Shown here piece after piece: positions 40,118 through 47,955 of a stretch of 64,000 nucleotides of DNA (the first letter of the stretch is position 1; the number at the start of each line of letters is the position of its first letter). Both the position numbers and the translations under genes were made by a program. The notes beneath the pieces are model-generated. The model did no database searches and was not told where the DNA came from. It was given only the letters and a program-made list of their open reading frames with translations. The stretch is from a virus, in the IMG/VR virus record IMGVR_UViG_3300027763_000001, positions 30,462-94,461 of that record. The stretch is one strand, 5' to 3'.

Positions 40118-40779
40118 TGAACAAGCCCGCCCACTTCTCCGCCCAGGTTCCGTTCGCGGGGTTTTATGAAACTTCGCACGACTCGCGCATCGACGAGGCC
40201 GAGGAGCAGATGTTCTCCGGCGATGACGGCGAGATTGTTTCCAGTGTCGCCTATGAGGCGTTCTGGAGCAATCTCAATTACGGCTCCGTTCACGAGAAAT
40301 ACGCCAAGGCCTACGTGGCCGCCCTGGCCCACGTCCTCAAGATCCCCCTCGACTACGAGGAGATGGTTTCACCCCGAGAGTACAACTTCACTACCGACCG
40401 CCTGTTCGCCAAGATCAGCCGCTCGGACTTCGCCAAGATGTTGCGTGCCGTCCGCGGCAAGCGCCTCAACGAGAAAGCCCTCGACCGGTTCACCAGCTGC
40501 TCCGGCTTCATCAGCTTCTACCCCAACCGCGTCAATCGTTGGGGGCGCATCGCTGACTGGGACTACAACCAGGTCGGTACCGTGCTCTCCTGCTACATCG
40601 ACCAGTTTTACGAGGAGGGCGACATCCCCAATGAGCTTGACATCGCCGAAGCGCATATTGACAGCTGCACGATCGAAGGCTGGCTCGCCGAAGCCGCCGA
40701 CGGCAGCTCACGCTCCAGCTGCGAAGCTTGGGCCGCCCTGTTCCTTAGCGGCCTCATTCGCAGGCGCGCCGAGGAGTGA
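40117..40779 (+). CDS. Hypothetical early protein
   Basis: 220 aa from ATG 40117 (MNKPAHFSAQVPFAGFYETS...). An acidic N-terminal half (DEAEEQMFSGDDGEIV) and an aromatic, helical middle (YGSVHEKYAKAYVAALAHVL) precede an acidic C-terminus. An overall acidic, mixed alpha/beta protein with F-x-G-F-Y near the start could be a host-protein or DNA mimic, but this is a guess. No named family. Confidence 0.6.
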   Translation: MNKPAHFSAQVPFAGFYETSHDSRIDEAEEQMFSGDDGEIVSSVAYEAFWSNLNYGSVHEKYAKAYVAALAHVLKIPLDYEEMVSPREYNFTTDRLFAKISRSDFAKMLRAVRGKRLNEKALDRFTSCSGFISFYPNRVNRWGRIADWDYNQVGTVLSCYIDQFYEEGDIPNELDIAEAHIDSCTIEGWLAEAADGSSRSSCEAWAALFLSGLIRRRAEE

Positions 40780-40821
40780 GGTGCGGTTTTTTCACGACCA
40801 TTCCATCCGCAAGTTAAGCCC

Positions 40822-41022
40822 ATGGCCAAATCCCAGATTCGCACCACTCCTGTCATCAGCCTCGAACTCTCCGCAGAAGAGGCCTATTGGCTCAAGTCCT
40901 ACCTGCAGAACTCCATCGGAGCGCACTTTGACCCTCCGAGCGACTACGAAAGACAGGAAGATCGCACCACTCGCATGGCGATCTTTGAGGCCCTACCTTC
41001 CTTTGACGACCTGATGACCTGA
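40822..41022 (+). CDS. Small hypothetical protein
   Basis: 66 aa (MAKSQIRTTPVISLELSAEE...). A beta strand is followed by a helix (AEEAYWLKSYLQNSIGAHFD) and an acidic tail. The next gene starts 4 nt after its stop. No family is recognised. Confidence 0.55.
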   Translation: MAKSQIRTTPVISLELSAEEAYWLKSYLQNSIGAHFDPPSDYERQEDRTTRMAIFEALPSFDDLMT

Positions 41023-41026
41023 ACCC

Positions 41027-41275
41027 ATGATCGAAACCACTTCGACAGTCACTACCAAAGTCACACTCGATGTCAGCGACAGCGACATCGAGCGCCTAGT
41101 GGAGGACCGCCTCCGCCGCCGGGGCCGCATCCCTAAGGATGCCAATGTCAACCTTGAGTGGCGGGGCAGCCAATGCCCCTACCTTCACGTCACCGTTGAG
41201 CATCAGCGGCCTGGGTCTGGCCCTTCGGCTTCAGACCACGACTGGGCCACTAAGCTCGACGACGCCCTTGCCTGA
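41027..41275 (+). CDS. Small hypothetical protein
   Basis: 82 aa (MIETTSTVTTKVTLDVSDSD...). A beta-helix-beta layout with a basic helix (DIERLVEDRLRRRGRIPKDA) and a strand (YLHVTVEHQ). It ends immediately next to the convergent minus-strand gene (adjacent stops 41275/41276). No family is recognised. Confidence 0.55.
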   Translation: MIETTSTVTTKVTLDVSDSDIERLVEDRLRRRGRIPKDANVNLEWRGSQCPYLHVTVEHQRPGSGPSASDHDWATKLDDALA

Positions 41276-41935
41276 TCACTGCCGTCCCATCGGCGAACCT
41301 TCCTCGTCTTCGGCGTCCAGAATCCCTGCCATCTCCAGCAGCGCCTGTCCCGCTTCGGTGAGCCCGAGTGCGCCAGCGCCGGCCGCGCCGGTCAGCCCGG
41401 CATAGGCCCCGCCCCGGGCGTAGGGGTTGGCGGCGAACGCATTGTTCGCATCAGCGAGCATGCCCTGCATCCTGCTTCCCATCGTCGGCGCCGCCACCGA
41501 ACGCAACTGGCCGACCTGGTTGGCCAGTTCGTACATCCGGCGCTGTTGATTCAGCCCGCTGAACACATTGCGCGCCGGCGCCTCGCCGGTGGCCATGCCT
41601 CGATCCATCAGCATCTGGATCAGCGCGTCCTTGCTGGCCCGCGATCCATCGGCAGGCATGCCGCCTGGACCGATCACGCTGGCCATTTTCGCCTGAGCCT
41701 GGCCCAGCGCGCTGTCGGCAGGCACTCGCCCCCGCCGCTGCTGCATCAGGTGATGAAGCAGTTCCGGGGCAAGCGCGTCGGCCTTCAACTGGCCAGACAT
41801 GATGGCCTCGCTCACGGCATTCACCTGCTCGGCGCTCATCTCGCCTTGACGGGCTCCGAAGCTGGCGGCCCGGTCCTTGGACTCATCGACGAACCGCTCG
41901 TCGATCTGCTTCAGCCAGTTGAGGACGCCGTTCAT
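41276..41935 (-). CDS. Isolated minus-strand virion-like protein
   Basis: 219 aa (MNGVLNWLKQIDERFVDESK...). The N-terminal two-thirds are helical and Gln/Met/Ala-rich (SAEQVNAVSEAIMSGQLKAD; LNQQRRMYELANQVGQLRSV). Near residues 165-195 a Gly/Ala-rich hydrophobic patch (GGAYAGLTGAAGAGALGL) resembles those of the virion operon proteins at 26-30 kb. It is alone on the minus strand among early genes but carries the same 11-mer late element 26 nt upstream. A late virion or ejected protein transposed away from its operon is the best interpretation. Confidence 0.6.
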   Translation of the reverse strand: MNGVLNWLKQIDERFVDESKDRAASFGARQGEMSAEQVNAVSEAIMSGQLKADALAPELLHHLMQQRRGRVPADSALGQAQAKMASVIGPGGMPADGSRASKDALIQMLMDRGMATGEAPARNVFSGLNQQRRMYELANQVGQLRSVAAPTMGSRMQGMLADANNAFAANPYARGGAYAGLTGAAGAGALGLTEAGQALLEMAGILDAEDEEGSPMGRQ

Positions 41936-41961
41936 GGCCTAAGAGGACCGACAATGCTTGC

Positions 41962-41972
41962 AGTCTAAGACC
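41962..41972 (-). promoter_or_regulatory. Late-type promoter element GGTCTTAGACT
   Basis: Read on the minus strand, this is identical over 11 nt to the element before the virion operon (32920-32930), here 26 nt from ATG 41935. Its presence before an isolated virion-like gene is the strongest sign that the motif drives late transcription. Confidence 0.6.
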
Positions 41973-41991
41973 CAACCTTTGAGGATTTTCC

Positions 41992-42411
41992 ATGGGAGTC
42001 AACTACTACTACAAGACCGACCGACGCTTCCTACTCGATCACTGCGAACCAGACGAGGACGGCCTGATTCACATCGGCAAGTCTTCGCACGGCTGGTGCT
42101 TCGCCCTTCACGTTTACCCTCCGCTGATCCGCACTCTCAACTGCTGGATCGAGGTGTGGGAGCTCGGCAAGTGCCTGATCACTGACGAGTACGGCTGCAA
42201 CATGACGCCCAAGGAGATGCACACCGTCATCACCGACCGCTCCCACCCGGAGCGCCCTGAACGGTTCACTTGGTTGATGTCGAGTGACCCGCTAGAGGAG
42301 AACTTCGCCGAGGTGGGGCCCAATGGTCTGCTGCGCCGCAAGATTGACGGCATCTACTGCGTCGGCCACGGCCTTGGCACCTGGGACGCGATGGTCGGGC
42401 AGTTCTCGTGA
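41992..42411 (+). CDS. Conserved MGxNYYxK family protein
   Basis: 139 aa (MGVNYYYKTDRRFLLDHCEP...). The opening M-G-x-N-Y-Y, the LIHIGKSSHGWCFALHVYPP stretch and the later W-I-E-V-W-E/L match a family common in phages and bacteria with no assigned function. TTTGAGGATTTTCC precedes the ATG. The stop overlaps the next GTG. Confidence 0.65.
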   Translation: MGVNYYYKTDRRFLLDHCEPDEDGLIHIGKSSHGWCFALHVYPPLIRTLNCWIEVWELGKCLITDEYGCNMTPKEMHTVITDRSHPERPERFTWLMSSDPLEENFAEVGPNGLLRRKIDGIYCVGHGLGTWDAMVGQFS

Positions 42412-42593
42412 ACTGCTGCCATTGCGGACAGCCGATCCGACTCATCCCCAGCGCCACCGAGCGGGCTGCACGCTTCGGCGGCAAGCCCGCCGATTGCACC
42501 CGCCTCTTCGCTGCTCACCCCGACTGCGCCATCAGGCACCGGAACGAGGAGACGTCACAGCTTATCGAGAAACTGCGGCTTTCCTGCCCATGA
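42408..42593 (+). CDS. Small Cys-rich (zinc knuckle-like) protein
   Basis: 61 aa from GTG 42408 overlapping the previous stop. NCCHCGQPI (Cys-x-x-Cys) at the N-terminus and two further Cys plus His (DCTRLFAAHPDCAIRH) suggest one zinc site. It overlaps the following gene by 4 nt. Function is unknown. Confidence 0.55.
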   Translation: MNCCHCGQPIRLIPSATERAARFGGKPADCTRLFAAHPDCAIRHRNEETSQLIEKLRLSCP

Positions 42594-42868
42594 AGACCCT
42601 CGCCTTCGATTTCATCTCCGACCCCGGCCACGGCTGGGTCAAGGTCTCTTTTACCCAGTTGGTCCGCATCGTCGGGCCCGACTGGCGCTCCACATTCAGC
42701 TCCTGCTCTTTCGAGCGCGGAGAACACGCCTACCTCGAAGAGGACAGCGACGCCCCCCGCTTCGTGAAGGCCTGCCAAGCTGCCGGCATCGAGCCGCGGT
42801 GGCGCATGCGCTGCAGCGAGCGCGAGAGCCGCATTCGCAACTACCCAAGCCTGCAGACGAGCGCATGA
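42590..42868 (+). CDS. Small hypothetical protein
   Basis: 92 aa from ATG 42590 (MKTLAFDFISDPGHGWVKVS...). D-P-G-H-G-W-V-K-V is followed by beta strands and a basic C-terminus. The pattern resembles a recurrent small phage family with D-x-G-H-G-W-L/V. Both ends overlap neighbours by 4 nt. Confidence 0.55.
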   Translation: MKTLAFDFISDPGHGWVKVSFTQLVRIVGPDWRSTFSSCSFERGEHAYLEEDSDAPRFVKACQAAGIEPRWRMRCSERESRIRNYPSLQTSA

Positions 42869-43074
42869 GCCGCGATCCCTTCTATCAGAAGATGGTCGAT
42901 GACTTCTCCAACGGCAGATTCGATCTCCGTAGCCCTGAGAAAGTCCTGGAGGCTCTCGGCTGGATGCCTGAGTCCGAGGTCACCGACCGCGAGCGCTGCG
43001 CCATCCTGGCCGCCCTGCTCGGGGGCGTCCTTGACCACCTCAATACCCTGGAGGCCAAAGCCTCAGAGGGGTGA
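42865..43074 (+). CDS. Small hypothetical protein
   Basis: 69 aa (MSRDPFYQKMVDDFSNGRFD...), helical and acidic (DRERCAILAALLGGVLDHLN). The ATGA overlap with the previous gene indicates coupling. No family is recognised. Confidence 0.55.
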   Translation: MSRDPFYQKMVDDFSNGRFDLRSPEKVLEALGWMPESEVTDRERCAILAALLGGVLDHLNTLEAKASEG

Positions 43075-43080
43075 AGGTCG

Positions 43081-43107
43081 GGACAATGGTGCTGTGCATT
43101 TTTGTCC
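43081..43107 (+). promoter_or_regulatory. Leader hairpin with GTGCATTTTT
   Basis: GGACAA/TTGTCC (43081-43086 and 43102-43107) encloses GTGCATTTT (43094). It follows the stop of the 42865 gene by 6 nt and precedes ATG 43139. It belongs to the GTGCAT-T(n) set, but the ribosome-binding geometry differs from copies 1-4. Confidence 0.5.
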
Positions 43108-43138
43108 TACCTCCCATCCGTTCCCCCATCCCCTTCCA

Positions 43139-43510
43139 ATGACGTTCTTCCAGCAACTCACCCTTGGCCCCATCTCCCTGCGCGCTGGCGGCGGTGACAA
43201 CTGGTCCCAGTTCGACCTGGCATTCACCACCAACCGCAACGCCGGGCAAGCAGCCCGCGAAACTGCCATTCGCTTCGGCTTCAAGTCAGACCACCTGTTG
43301 GCCCTGGCCGGCACCGACAACGCCAACGACACCTACGTCACCCCAGAAGGTAAGACCGTCTACGGCAAGGTATCCATAACCCCCGGCGGCGCCGTCCACA
43401 TCCTCACCGCCCACCAGGTCTACGCCGAACAGGTTCACCAAGCCAACCTCAAGTCCAGTCTTCAGCTGGCTGACGAAAGCGTGGCTGGCCTCGTCGTTGC
43501 TGCCGCCTGA
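43139..43510 (+). CDS. Hypothetical early protein
   Basis: 123 aa (MTFFQQLTLGPISLRAGGGD...), with Asn/Thr-rich beta strands (FDLAFTTNRNAGQAARETAI) and a helical C-terminus. The ATG follows an extreme C/T leader (CCCCCATCCCCTTCCA). No family is recognised; DNA binding is possible but untested. Confidence 0.6.
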   Translation: MTFFQQLTLGPISLRAGGGDNWSQFDLAFTTNRNAGQAARETAIRFGFKSDHLLALAGTDNANDTYVTPEGKTVYGKVSITPGGAVHILTAHQVYAEQVHQANLKSSLQLADESVAGLVVAAA

Positions 43511-43594
43511 TCGCGGTTGGGTTGCCACGGGCCCGCCCTACTGGTGACCCGCCCGCCTGGGCAGGCCTATCCTCCTCCCAGGTTCTTTCAAGCA

Positions 43595-43831
43595 ATGGCC
43601 CTCCCCGCTCTCGACCCTGGATCCAGCGGCTGGAGGGCACGCTTTCGCGTTCTGACCAAGAAAGACAACCCTCTGCGCCTGCGAGTTCACGACTCCCTGC
43701 GCGGGATTGATTGTTTCTACGATTTCGAATCCCCCGAACAACTTCGTCACCATGTCAACCAACTCCGAGCCGGCTACACCGACCTCGCCCCCGACGGGAC
43801 TCTCTCGCCCGGATCCCACGCAAGGGCGTGA
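43595..43831 (+). CDS. Small hypothetical protein
   Basis: 78 aa from ATG 43595 (MALPALDPGSSGWRARFRVL...). Basic beta strands (RFRVLTKKDNPLRLRVHDSL) lead to a short helix. Its 3' end overlaps the Gp157-like gene by 80 nt, so the last residues may be poorly constrained. No family is recognised. Confidence 0.5.
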   Translation: MALPALDPGSSGWRARFRVLTKKDNPLRLRVHDSLRGIDCFYDFESPEQLRHHVNQLRAGYTDLAPDGTLSPGSHARA

Positions 43832-44405
43832 AGCGATCAAGCGGATCTACAGCGCTGCGATCAACCTCACCGCGCTCGACGCAGAGATCGGCAGTATTGC
43901 CGAGATGCTCTCCGACGAGGACCCCGAGGTCGTCGCCCAAGCCACGGCCGATCTTGAGATCCTGCTGGCCGGTCAGGAGGACTCTCAGCTCACCCTGATC
44001 GACCGTTGCGATACCGCCCTCTCTATTGCCGACGTCCTGATCGGTCAGGCCGCCATGCGCCGGGCCCAATCCAAGCGCCTCCAGGCCCTGGCCCAAGCCG
44101 ACGAAGCTCTGATTGAGCGCCTTCAGACAGCTTCAATCAAGCTCCTACGCCTGGCCCACCCAGGCCGGAACAGCATCTCACTGCCCATGCACGAGCTGAA
44201 GTCGCGCAAATCCCAGGCAGTCATCGTCAACGAGGACATCACCTCGGATGACTACGTCGACCCCGAGAAGCTCCCAGAGAAACTCCGGCGTGTCAAGTAC
44301 GAGCCGGACAAGACCGCCATCAAGGACTTCCTCAAGGCCGGTGGCGTCTACAAGGGCCTGGCGCTGGAGGATCGCCGCAGCTGGAGCATCGACGGCGCAA
44401 AGTGA
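43752..44405 (+). CDS. Siphovirus Gp157-like protein
   Basis: 217 aa from ATG 43752. A long helical coiled-coil region spans about residues 25-140 (AIKRIYSAAINLTALDAEIG; AMRRAQSKRLQALAQADEAL). The typical C-terminal signature then follows: ELKSRKSQAVIVNEDI, an E/P-x-K-L-P-E-K-L/Y stretch, DKTAIKDFLKAGGVYKGLAL, and a final short strand. This matches the Gp157 family of siphophages, often encoded near ssDNA-annealing or recombination genes; the precise role is unknown. The stop overlaps the next GTG. Confidence 0.7.
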   Translation: MSTNSEPATPTSPPTGLSRPDPTQGREAIKRIYSAAINLTALDAEIGSIAEMLSDEDPEVVAQATADLEILLAGQEDSQLTLIDRCDTALSIADVLIGQAAMRRAQSKRLQALAQADEALIERLQTASIKLLRLAHPGRNSISLPMHELKSRKSQAVIVNEDITSDDYVDPEKLPEKLRRVKYEPDKTAIKDFLKAGGVYKGLALEDRRSWSIDGAK

Positions 44406-44638
44406 GCGTCATTATCTATCGAGCCCTGACAGCTCGATCTCCTGACATTTGCTCGGACCTCGTGACCGCCCTTTCAATCTCCCTCGCCGCAGTCTCCCTC
44501 GCCGCAGCCTCCCTCGCCGCTCTTGTCCTATTTCTCGCCAGCGCTGCCCGGGACAGCATCCTTAGACGCCGCCAGCGCGCTGACATGCGCCGCAGGCAGG
44601 CTGCTTTTTACCAGAATTGCCGTCCTCCCGGCCGCTAG
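44402..44638 (+). CDS. Small single-span membrane protein
   Basis: 78 aa from GTG 44402. One hydrophobic segment (LVTALSISLAAVSLAAASLA..., about 20-46) is followed by an Arg-rich cytoplasmic tail (RRRQRADMRRRQAAFYQ). The GTGA overlap couples it to the Gp157-like gene. Function is unknown. Confidence 0.55.
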   Translation: MSVIIYRALTARSPDICSDLVTALSISLAAVSLAAASLAALVLFLASAARDSILRRRQRADMRRRQAAFYQNCRPPGR

Positions 44639-44640
44639 CC

Positions 44641-45060
44641 ATGCCCGCCCACCCCTGGGCGGACCGACCTCCTGATTTCCTGCTCAGCCGGACGCCCGCC
44701 AAGCGGTGCTTGCTGACCCCGTTTAGCTTGCAGGCCACCTGGTTCCTTCCCTCCCTGGATCCGGATCTCACTCTGCCCCGCATGGGGCCAGCGCTCTACC
44801 TGGGCCCAGCCGATGCCGGCGCCATGGTCCAGCTGCTGCAGGACTCTGGCTTTACGCTGCGGGCCTGGTCGCCATCGCTGGCGAGCGGGCCGCCACAGCC
44901 AGACGACTTCGTTCCGTCCCTGCCTACTCCCGCCAAGAAGAGCGTCCCGCTCTCCTGGCCATACGACCTCAGTCGCATGAGCGAGAGACAAAGCCTCGTT
45001 CTGCACTCGCTTTTGAACCTTCCGCCCGGTGGCGGTACCCACACGATTTTCCTCCGATGA
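44641..45060 (+). CDS. Hypothetical early protein
   Basis: 139 aa from ATG 44641 (MPAHPWADRPPDFLLSRTPA...), Pro/Leu-rich with a short helix (DAGAMVQLLQDSGFTLRAW). The stop overlaps the next ATG (ATGA). No family is recognised. Confidence 0.55.
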   Translation: MPAHPWADRPPDFLLSRTPAKRCLLTPFSLQATWFLPSLDPDLTLPRMGPALYLGPADAGAMVQLLQDSGFTLRAWSPSLASGPPQPDDFVPSLPTPAKKSVPLSWPYDLSRMSERQSLVLHSLLNLPPGGGTHTIFLR

Positions 45061-45284
45061 ACGATTACGACCCCAGCACGATCCACCCTGAGACGGGATC
45101 CGCTCCGCCAGGCTGGTTCCTGGTCGCGGTCGAGGAAGACCTCTACCAACGTTTCAGGACCTATGTCACCAAGAACGACGTCCCTGACCTCCTGCTGACA
45201 AGGCGCTTGCTGAATAGCGCCTTGCGCGAGTTTCTTGACGCTCACGCTCCAATCGTATACCCAGTCTGCCCGCTGGAGGCGTGA
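45057..45284 (+). CDS. Small hypothetical protein
   Basis: 75 aa (MNDYDPSTIHPETGSAPPGW...). A strand (WFLVAVEEDLYQRFRTYV) and two helices (LLLTRRLLNSALREFLDAH) give a ribbon-helix-helix-like size and layout, so DNA binding is possible. That is inference only. Confidence 0.55.
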   Translation: MNDYDPSTIHPETGSAPPGWFLVAVEEDLYQRFRTYVTKNDVPDLLLTRRLLNSALREFLDAHAPIVYPVCPLEA

Positions 45285-45287
45285 GCT

Positions 45288-45596
45288 ATGGATCGCTACT
45301 ACCGGGACGCTTTCGAGGCGCTGAAAGCCCTTGTCGCCAATTCCAAATGCCCTGATTTTACTCTTGAGCGCCTAGTTACCAAACTCGCCCCACTCCCCGA
45401 GGCTCTCGACCTGGCCGCCAAGCACGGCGCCTGGTCTGAGCACCCGCCACTCGAGTCGGGCCGCAGCATCAGCGCCGAAGACTGGGCCTGCGAGGTCGGC
45501 GCCGGCAACACACGCCTCGGCTACTGGGACTGGGTCTGCGGCCAGCTGGAGGTGGACCAGGAGGAGTCCGAGTCAGAGCAGGCAGAGGCCGGCTGA
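45288..45596 (+). CDS. Acidic hypothetical protein
   Basis: 102 aa (MDRYYRDAFEALKALVANSK...), strongly acidic at the C-terminus (LEVDQEESESEQAEAG), helical, with Trp-rich motifs (YWDWVCGQ). The acid tail could mimic DNA or bind SSB partners. No family is recognised. Confidence 0.55.
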   Translation: MDRYYRDAFEALKALVANSKCPDFTLERLVTKLAPLPEALDLAAKHGAWSEHPPLESGRSISAEDWACEVGAGNTRLGYWDWVCGQLEVDQEESESEQAEAG

Positions 45597-45601
45597 TTAG
45601 C

Positions 45602-45625
45602 GAGCAATTGCTCTGTGCATTTTTT
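45602..45625 (+). promoter_or_regulatory. GTGCAT-T6 leader after palindrome GAGCAATTGCTC
   Basis: A perfect 12-bp palindrome (45602-45613) is followed at 45615 by GTGCATTTTTT, 12 nt before ATG 45637. It is another copy of the GTGCAT-T(n) word at the head of a transcription unit. The palindrome plus T-run could also terminate the preceding unit. Confidence 0.5.
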
Positions 45626-45636
45626 CAGATCCCCTA

Positions 45637-46257
45637 ATGCAACCACAGCTTTCTGACGCTCCGGCAGCGATTGTGCCCGAGCCCGAGTCCCTGATCGCGC
45701 CACCCCAGGCGCGCTTTGGGATCACCACTCGCCCTGCTCCACCTGAGACCATCCGCATCGGGGTTACCAGCACCGGTGAGTGGTATGTCTATGGCTCCGA
45801 CGCCGCAGCCAAGGACCGCACACCGGTCGAGGCCTTGGCCACTCCCCGCATCCTCGACATCACCGTGGCCAGCCGCGGCATGGGATCCAGGTTCGGGCTC
45901 AGGCCCTACCTGGACGTCACCATGGCCGGCCCGGTGCCAGCCATCCGCTACGTGCTTTCACTGCCGTGCGGCCACCGGCCCACGCCCCACGCCGTCCGCA
46001 GCCTCCTGGGCTGCCTGCTCACCCTCGACTTGTCTGACACGGGGGTGATGCTGGTGCCAACCCGCGGTACCAGCGCAGCTTTCGTGAACGTTTATCTCGA
46101 TCCAGAAGGACAAAAGCAGGTCCGCGCTGAGCGCATCGGCCCGGACGAGTGCGATCTGCAACAGGCAGTTGACACCTGCCGCGGCAGGCTGGGGCTCCCG
46201 CCGCAGTTCGCACTGACCGGCGCGGCTGTTCAATCCTCCCTCGATCTAACCCCATGA
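45637..46257 (+). CDS. Hypothetical protein
   Basis: 206 aa (MQPQLSDAPAAIVPEPESLI...). The Pro-rich N-terminus is followed by repeated beta strands (TIRIGVTSTGEWYVYGSDAA; VPAIRYVLSLPCGH). The C-terminus ends in a helical stretch. An OB-fold is conceivable but no diagnostic motif is present. The stop overlaps the next gene. Confidence 0.6.
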   Translation: MQPQLSDAPAAIVPEPESLIAPPQARFGITTRPAPPETIRIGVTSTGEWYVYGSDAAAKDRTPVEALATPRILDITVASRGMGSRFGLRPYLDVTMAGPVPAIRYVLSLPCGHRPTPHAVRSLLGCLLTLDLSDTGVMLVPTRGTSAAFVNVYLDPEGQKQVRAERIGPDECDLQQAVDTCRGRLGLPPQFALTGAAVQSSLDLTP

Positions 46258-46850
46258 GCGACACGCCCAGCGACCAAGTCCCTGATTCGGTCAGCACCGA
46301 AGCCCTCTTCGCCGCTCTCGGCAGGGGCTTCCCCGATCCCACTGCTCTCCAGACGTTCCACTTCGGTAACACTCAACAGCACGAGGGGCTCGACGACCTT
46401 GTCGTGCTGCTGACCTTGATCTTCTCTCGGAAAGATCCCCGCCCCGGCCCAAGCGTTGTTCAGGCAATTGGAGCCATCGCCTACATCTCCGATCTACTTG
46501 ACAGAAACATTCGTGAGGCCACCAGCGCCAGCCTTCAGGCCCTAGAGCAGGACTTCGAGCGGGTCGTGGACAAGGACCCCAGCCAAGTTCGAGAATCTCG
46601 AATGGTTCTTGCTGCCATAAACGAGGACGCTCGTTCAACTTTTGCCACGCTCGACAAACTCCGCTCTGCCGCTTTCGAGCTTCAAGGCAAAGCCCGGCAA
46701 GGAGCAACCATTCTTGAAATAGTTCAAACCAGGGGCGATTCGCCCGACCCCTACAGGCGCCAGCGCTTTGTCTCTGATCAGTTCCTTGATTCAATAGGCA
46801 TCGACCGCGAAGCCTTCGACTCCTACTTCAAGAACCGCACTGGTTCTTGA
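46254..46850 (+). CDS. Helical hypothetical protein
   Basis: 198 aa (MSDTPSDQVPDSVSTEALFA...), almost all helical and acidic/basic mixed (SASLQALEQDFERVVDKDPS; STFATLDKLRSAAFELQGKA). No family is recognised. Coupled by a 4-nt overlap to the previous gene and followed by the DUF932 gene. Confidence 0.6.
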   Translation: MSDTPSDQVPDSVSTEALFAALGRGFPDPTALQTFHFGNTQQHEGLDDLVVLLTLIFSRKDPRPGPSVVQAIGAIAYISDLLDRNIREATSASLQALEQDFERVVDKDPSQVRESRMVLAAINEDARSTFATLDKLRSAAFELQGKARQGATILEIVQTRGDSPDPYRRQRFVSDQFLDSIGIDREAFDSYFKNRTGS

Positions 46851-46893
46851 GCGGCGCTACTTCCCTGTTTCCCTCCTTATCCCCCTCAGCCCC

Positions 46894-47901
46894 ATGTCCT
46901 CTGAGTTCACTTCCGGAACATTCGCACAAGTCGGCGCCTGGCACGACGGCGGCAACATCATCACCGACGAGGCGCAGCTGAGTGCCGATTACTTCTTCAA
47001 TGACGCCAACGCCTTGTTTCCCGTTGAGCCACTTGAGCTGTGGGGCGGCAGCCCTTCCGCTCCACAGGACATGGTCCCCCTCAAAGGTAAGACCAAGGCC
47101 ATTTGGCGACCCGATAAAAAGCACGTCTTGGGCACCGTCAGCCCTGGCTACGAAGTTATCCCCAACTCCATGCTGCTGGACTTTGCCAAGCGCATCGAAT
47201 CTGAGGCCGCTATCGACGCGGTCGTTGTCCTGCGCGAGGGAGCCAAGGTCGCCTTCACCGCCAAGCTGCGAGATCTTGAAGGCGCTGTCGTTCCTGACGA
47301 CACCGTCAAGCGCTATGTCGTCGGCTACTTAGGCCATGACGGGAGTGTCGGCTTTGGCGGGATGTTTAGTAATACCCGCGTGGTTTGCAACAACACCCTC
47401 CAAGGCGCACTTCACCGCGACGGCCAGACCGGATCGGGCCAATTCTCGATCGCTCATAATGCCTTCGAGATTGCTCAGATCGACAAGGTCTTGGAGCAAA
47501 TCGACTTTGCTCGCCAGTCCTTCCCTGAGACGATTTCGCTCTACCAGGCGATGCAGCAGACGGCAGTTGACGACCTGGGCTTCCGTAACTTCATCAACGC
47601 CGCCTACCAACCCAAGCCCGTCGAGACCGCCAGCGGCGGAGTTCGCTCTGGCGACGTCCTACGCGACATGCCCAGCAAGGCCGACGCCCTGATGGCTGCC
47701 TGGCAGCACGGCGTCGGCATGGACATTCCCGGCGTGGCTGGCACCGCCTGGGCCGCGTTCAACGCCGTGACTCAGGTCGAGGGGCGCATTCCGCCCCACG
47801 CTGCCAACAATAAGCGCCGCTTCCATAGCGCCTACTTCGGCGGCGGCCGGACCATCATTCGCCGCGCCGAGCAGGCCGCCCGAGCCCTGGCCGGGGCCTG
47901 A
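46894..47901 (+). CDS. DUF932 / plasmid-phage LGT-type protein
   Basis: 335 aa. It shows the family order: an N-terminal AxWH-like segment (AQVGAWHDGG), K-x-K-A-I-W-R-P-D..., LGTVSPGYEVIPNS (about 78-91), AFTAKL, GHDGSVGFGG, TRVVCNNTLQGAL (about 162-174), and a helical C-terminus. DUF932 proteins are common on plasmids and phages and have no proven activity; conserved Gly and Asn residues suggest nucleic-acid or nucleotide handling. It ends in a terminator 26 nt downstream. Confidence 0.85.
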   Translation: MSSEFTSGTFAQVGAWHDGGNIITDEAQLSADYFFNDANALFPVEPLELWGGSPSAPQDMVPLKGKTKAIWRPDKKHVLGTVSPGYEVIPNSMLLDFAKRIESEAAIDAVVVLREGAKVAFTAKLRDLEGAVVPDDTVKRYVVGYLGHDGSVGFGGMFSNTRVVCNNTLQGALHRDGQTGSGQFSIAHNAFEIAQIDKVLEQIDFARQSFPETISLYQAMQQTAVDDLGFRNFINAAYQPKPVETASGGVRSGDVLRDMPSKADALMAAWQHGVGMDIPGVAGTAWAAFNAVTQVEGRIPPHAANNKRRFHSAYFGGGRTIIRRAEQAARALAGA

Positions 47902-47926
47902 TTTCTAGCGCCTTGCCCACCCTCAC

Positions 47927-47950
47927 GGCCTCGCAATCGCGGGGCCTTTT
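47927..47950 (+). terminator. Intrinsic terminator after DUF932 gene
   Basis: The GGCCTCGC/GCGGGGCC stem (one G-U) has a 4-nt loop and is followed by TTTT, 26 nt after the stop and 5 nt before the next ATG. Confidence 0.7.
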
Positions 47951-47955
47951 CCCAT

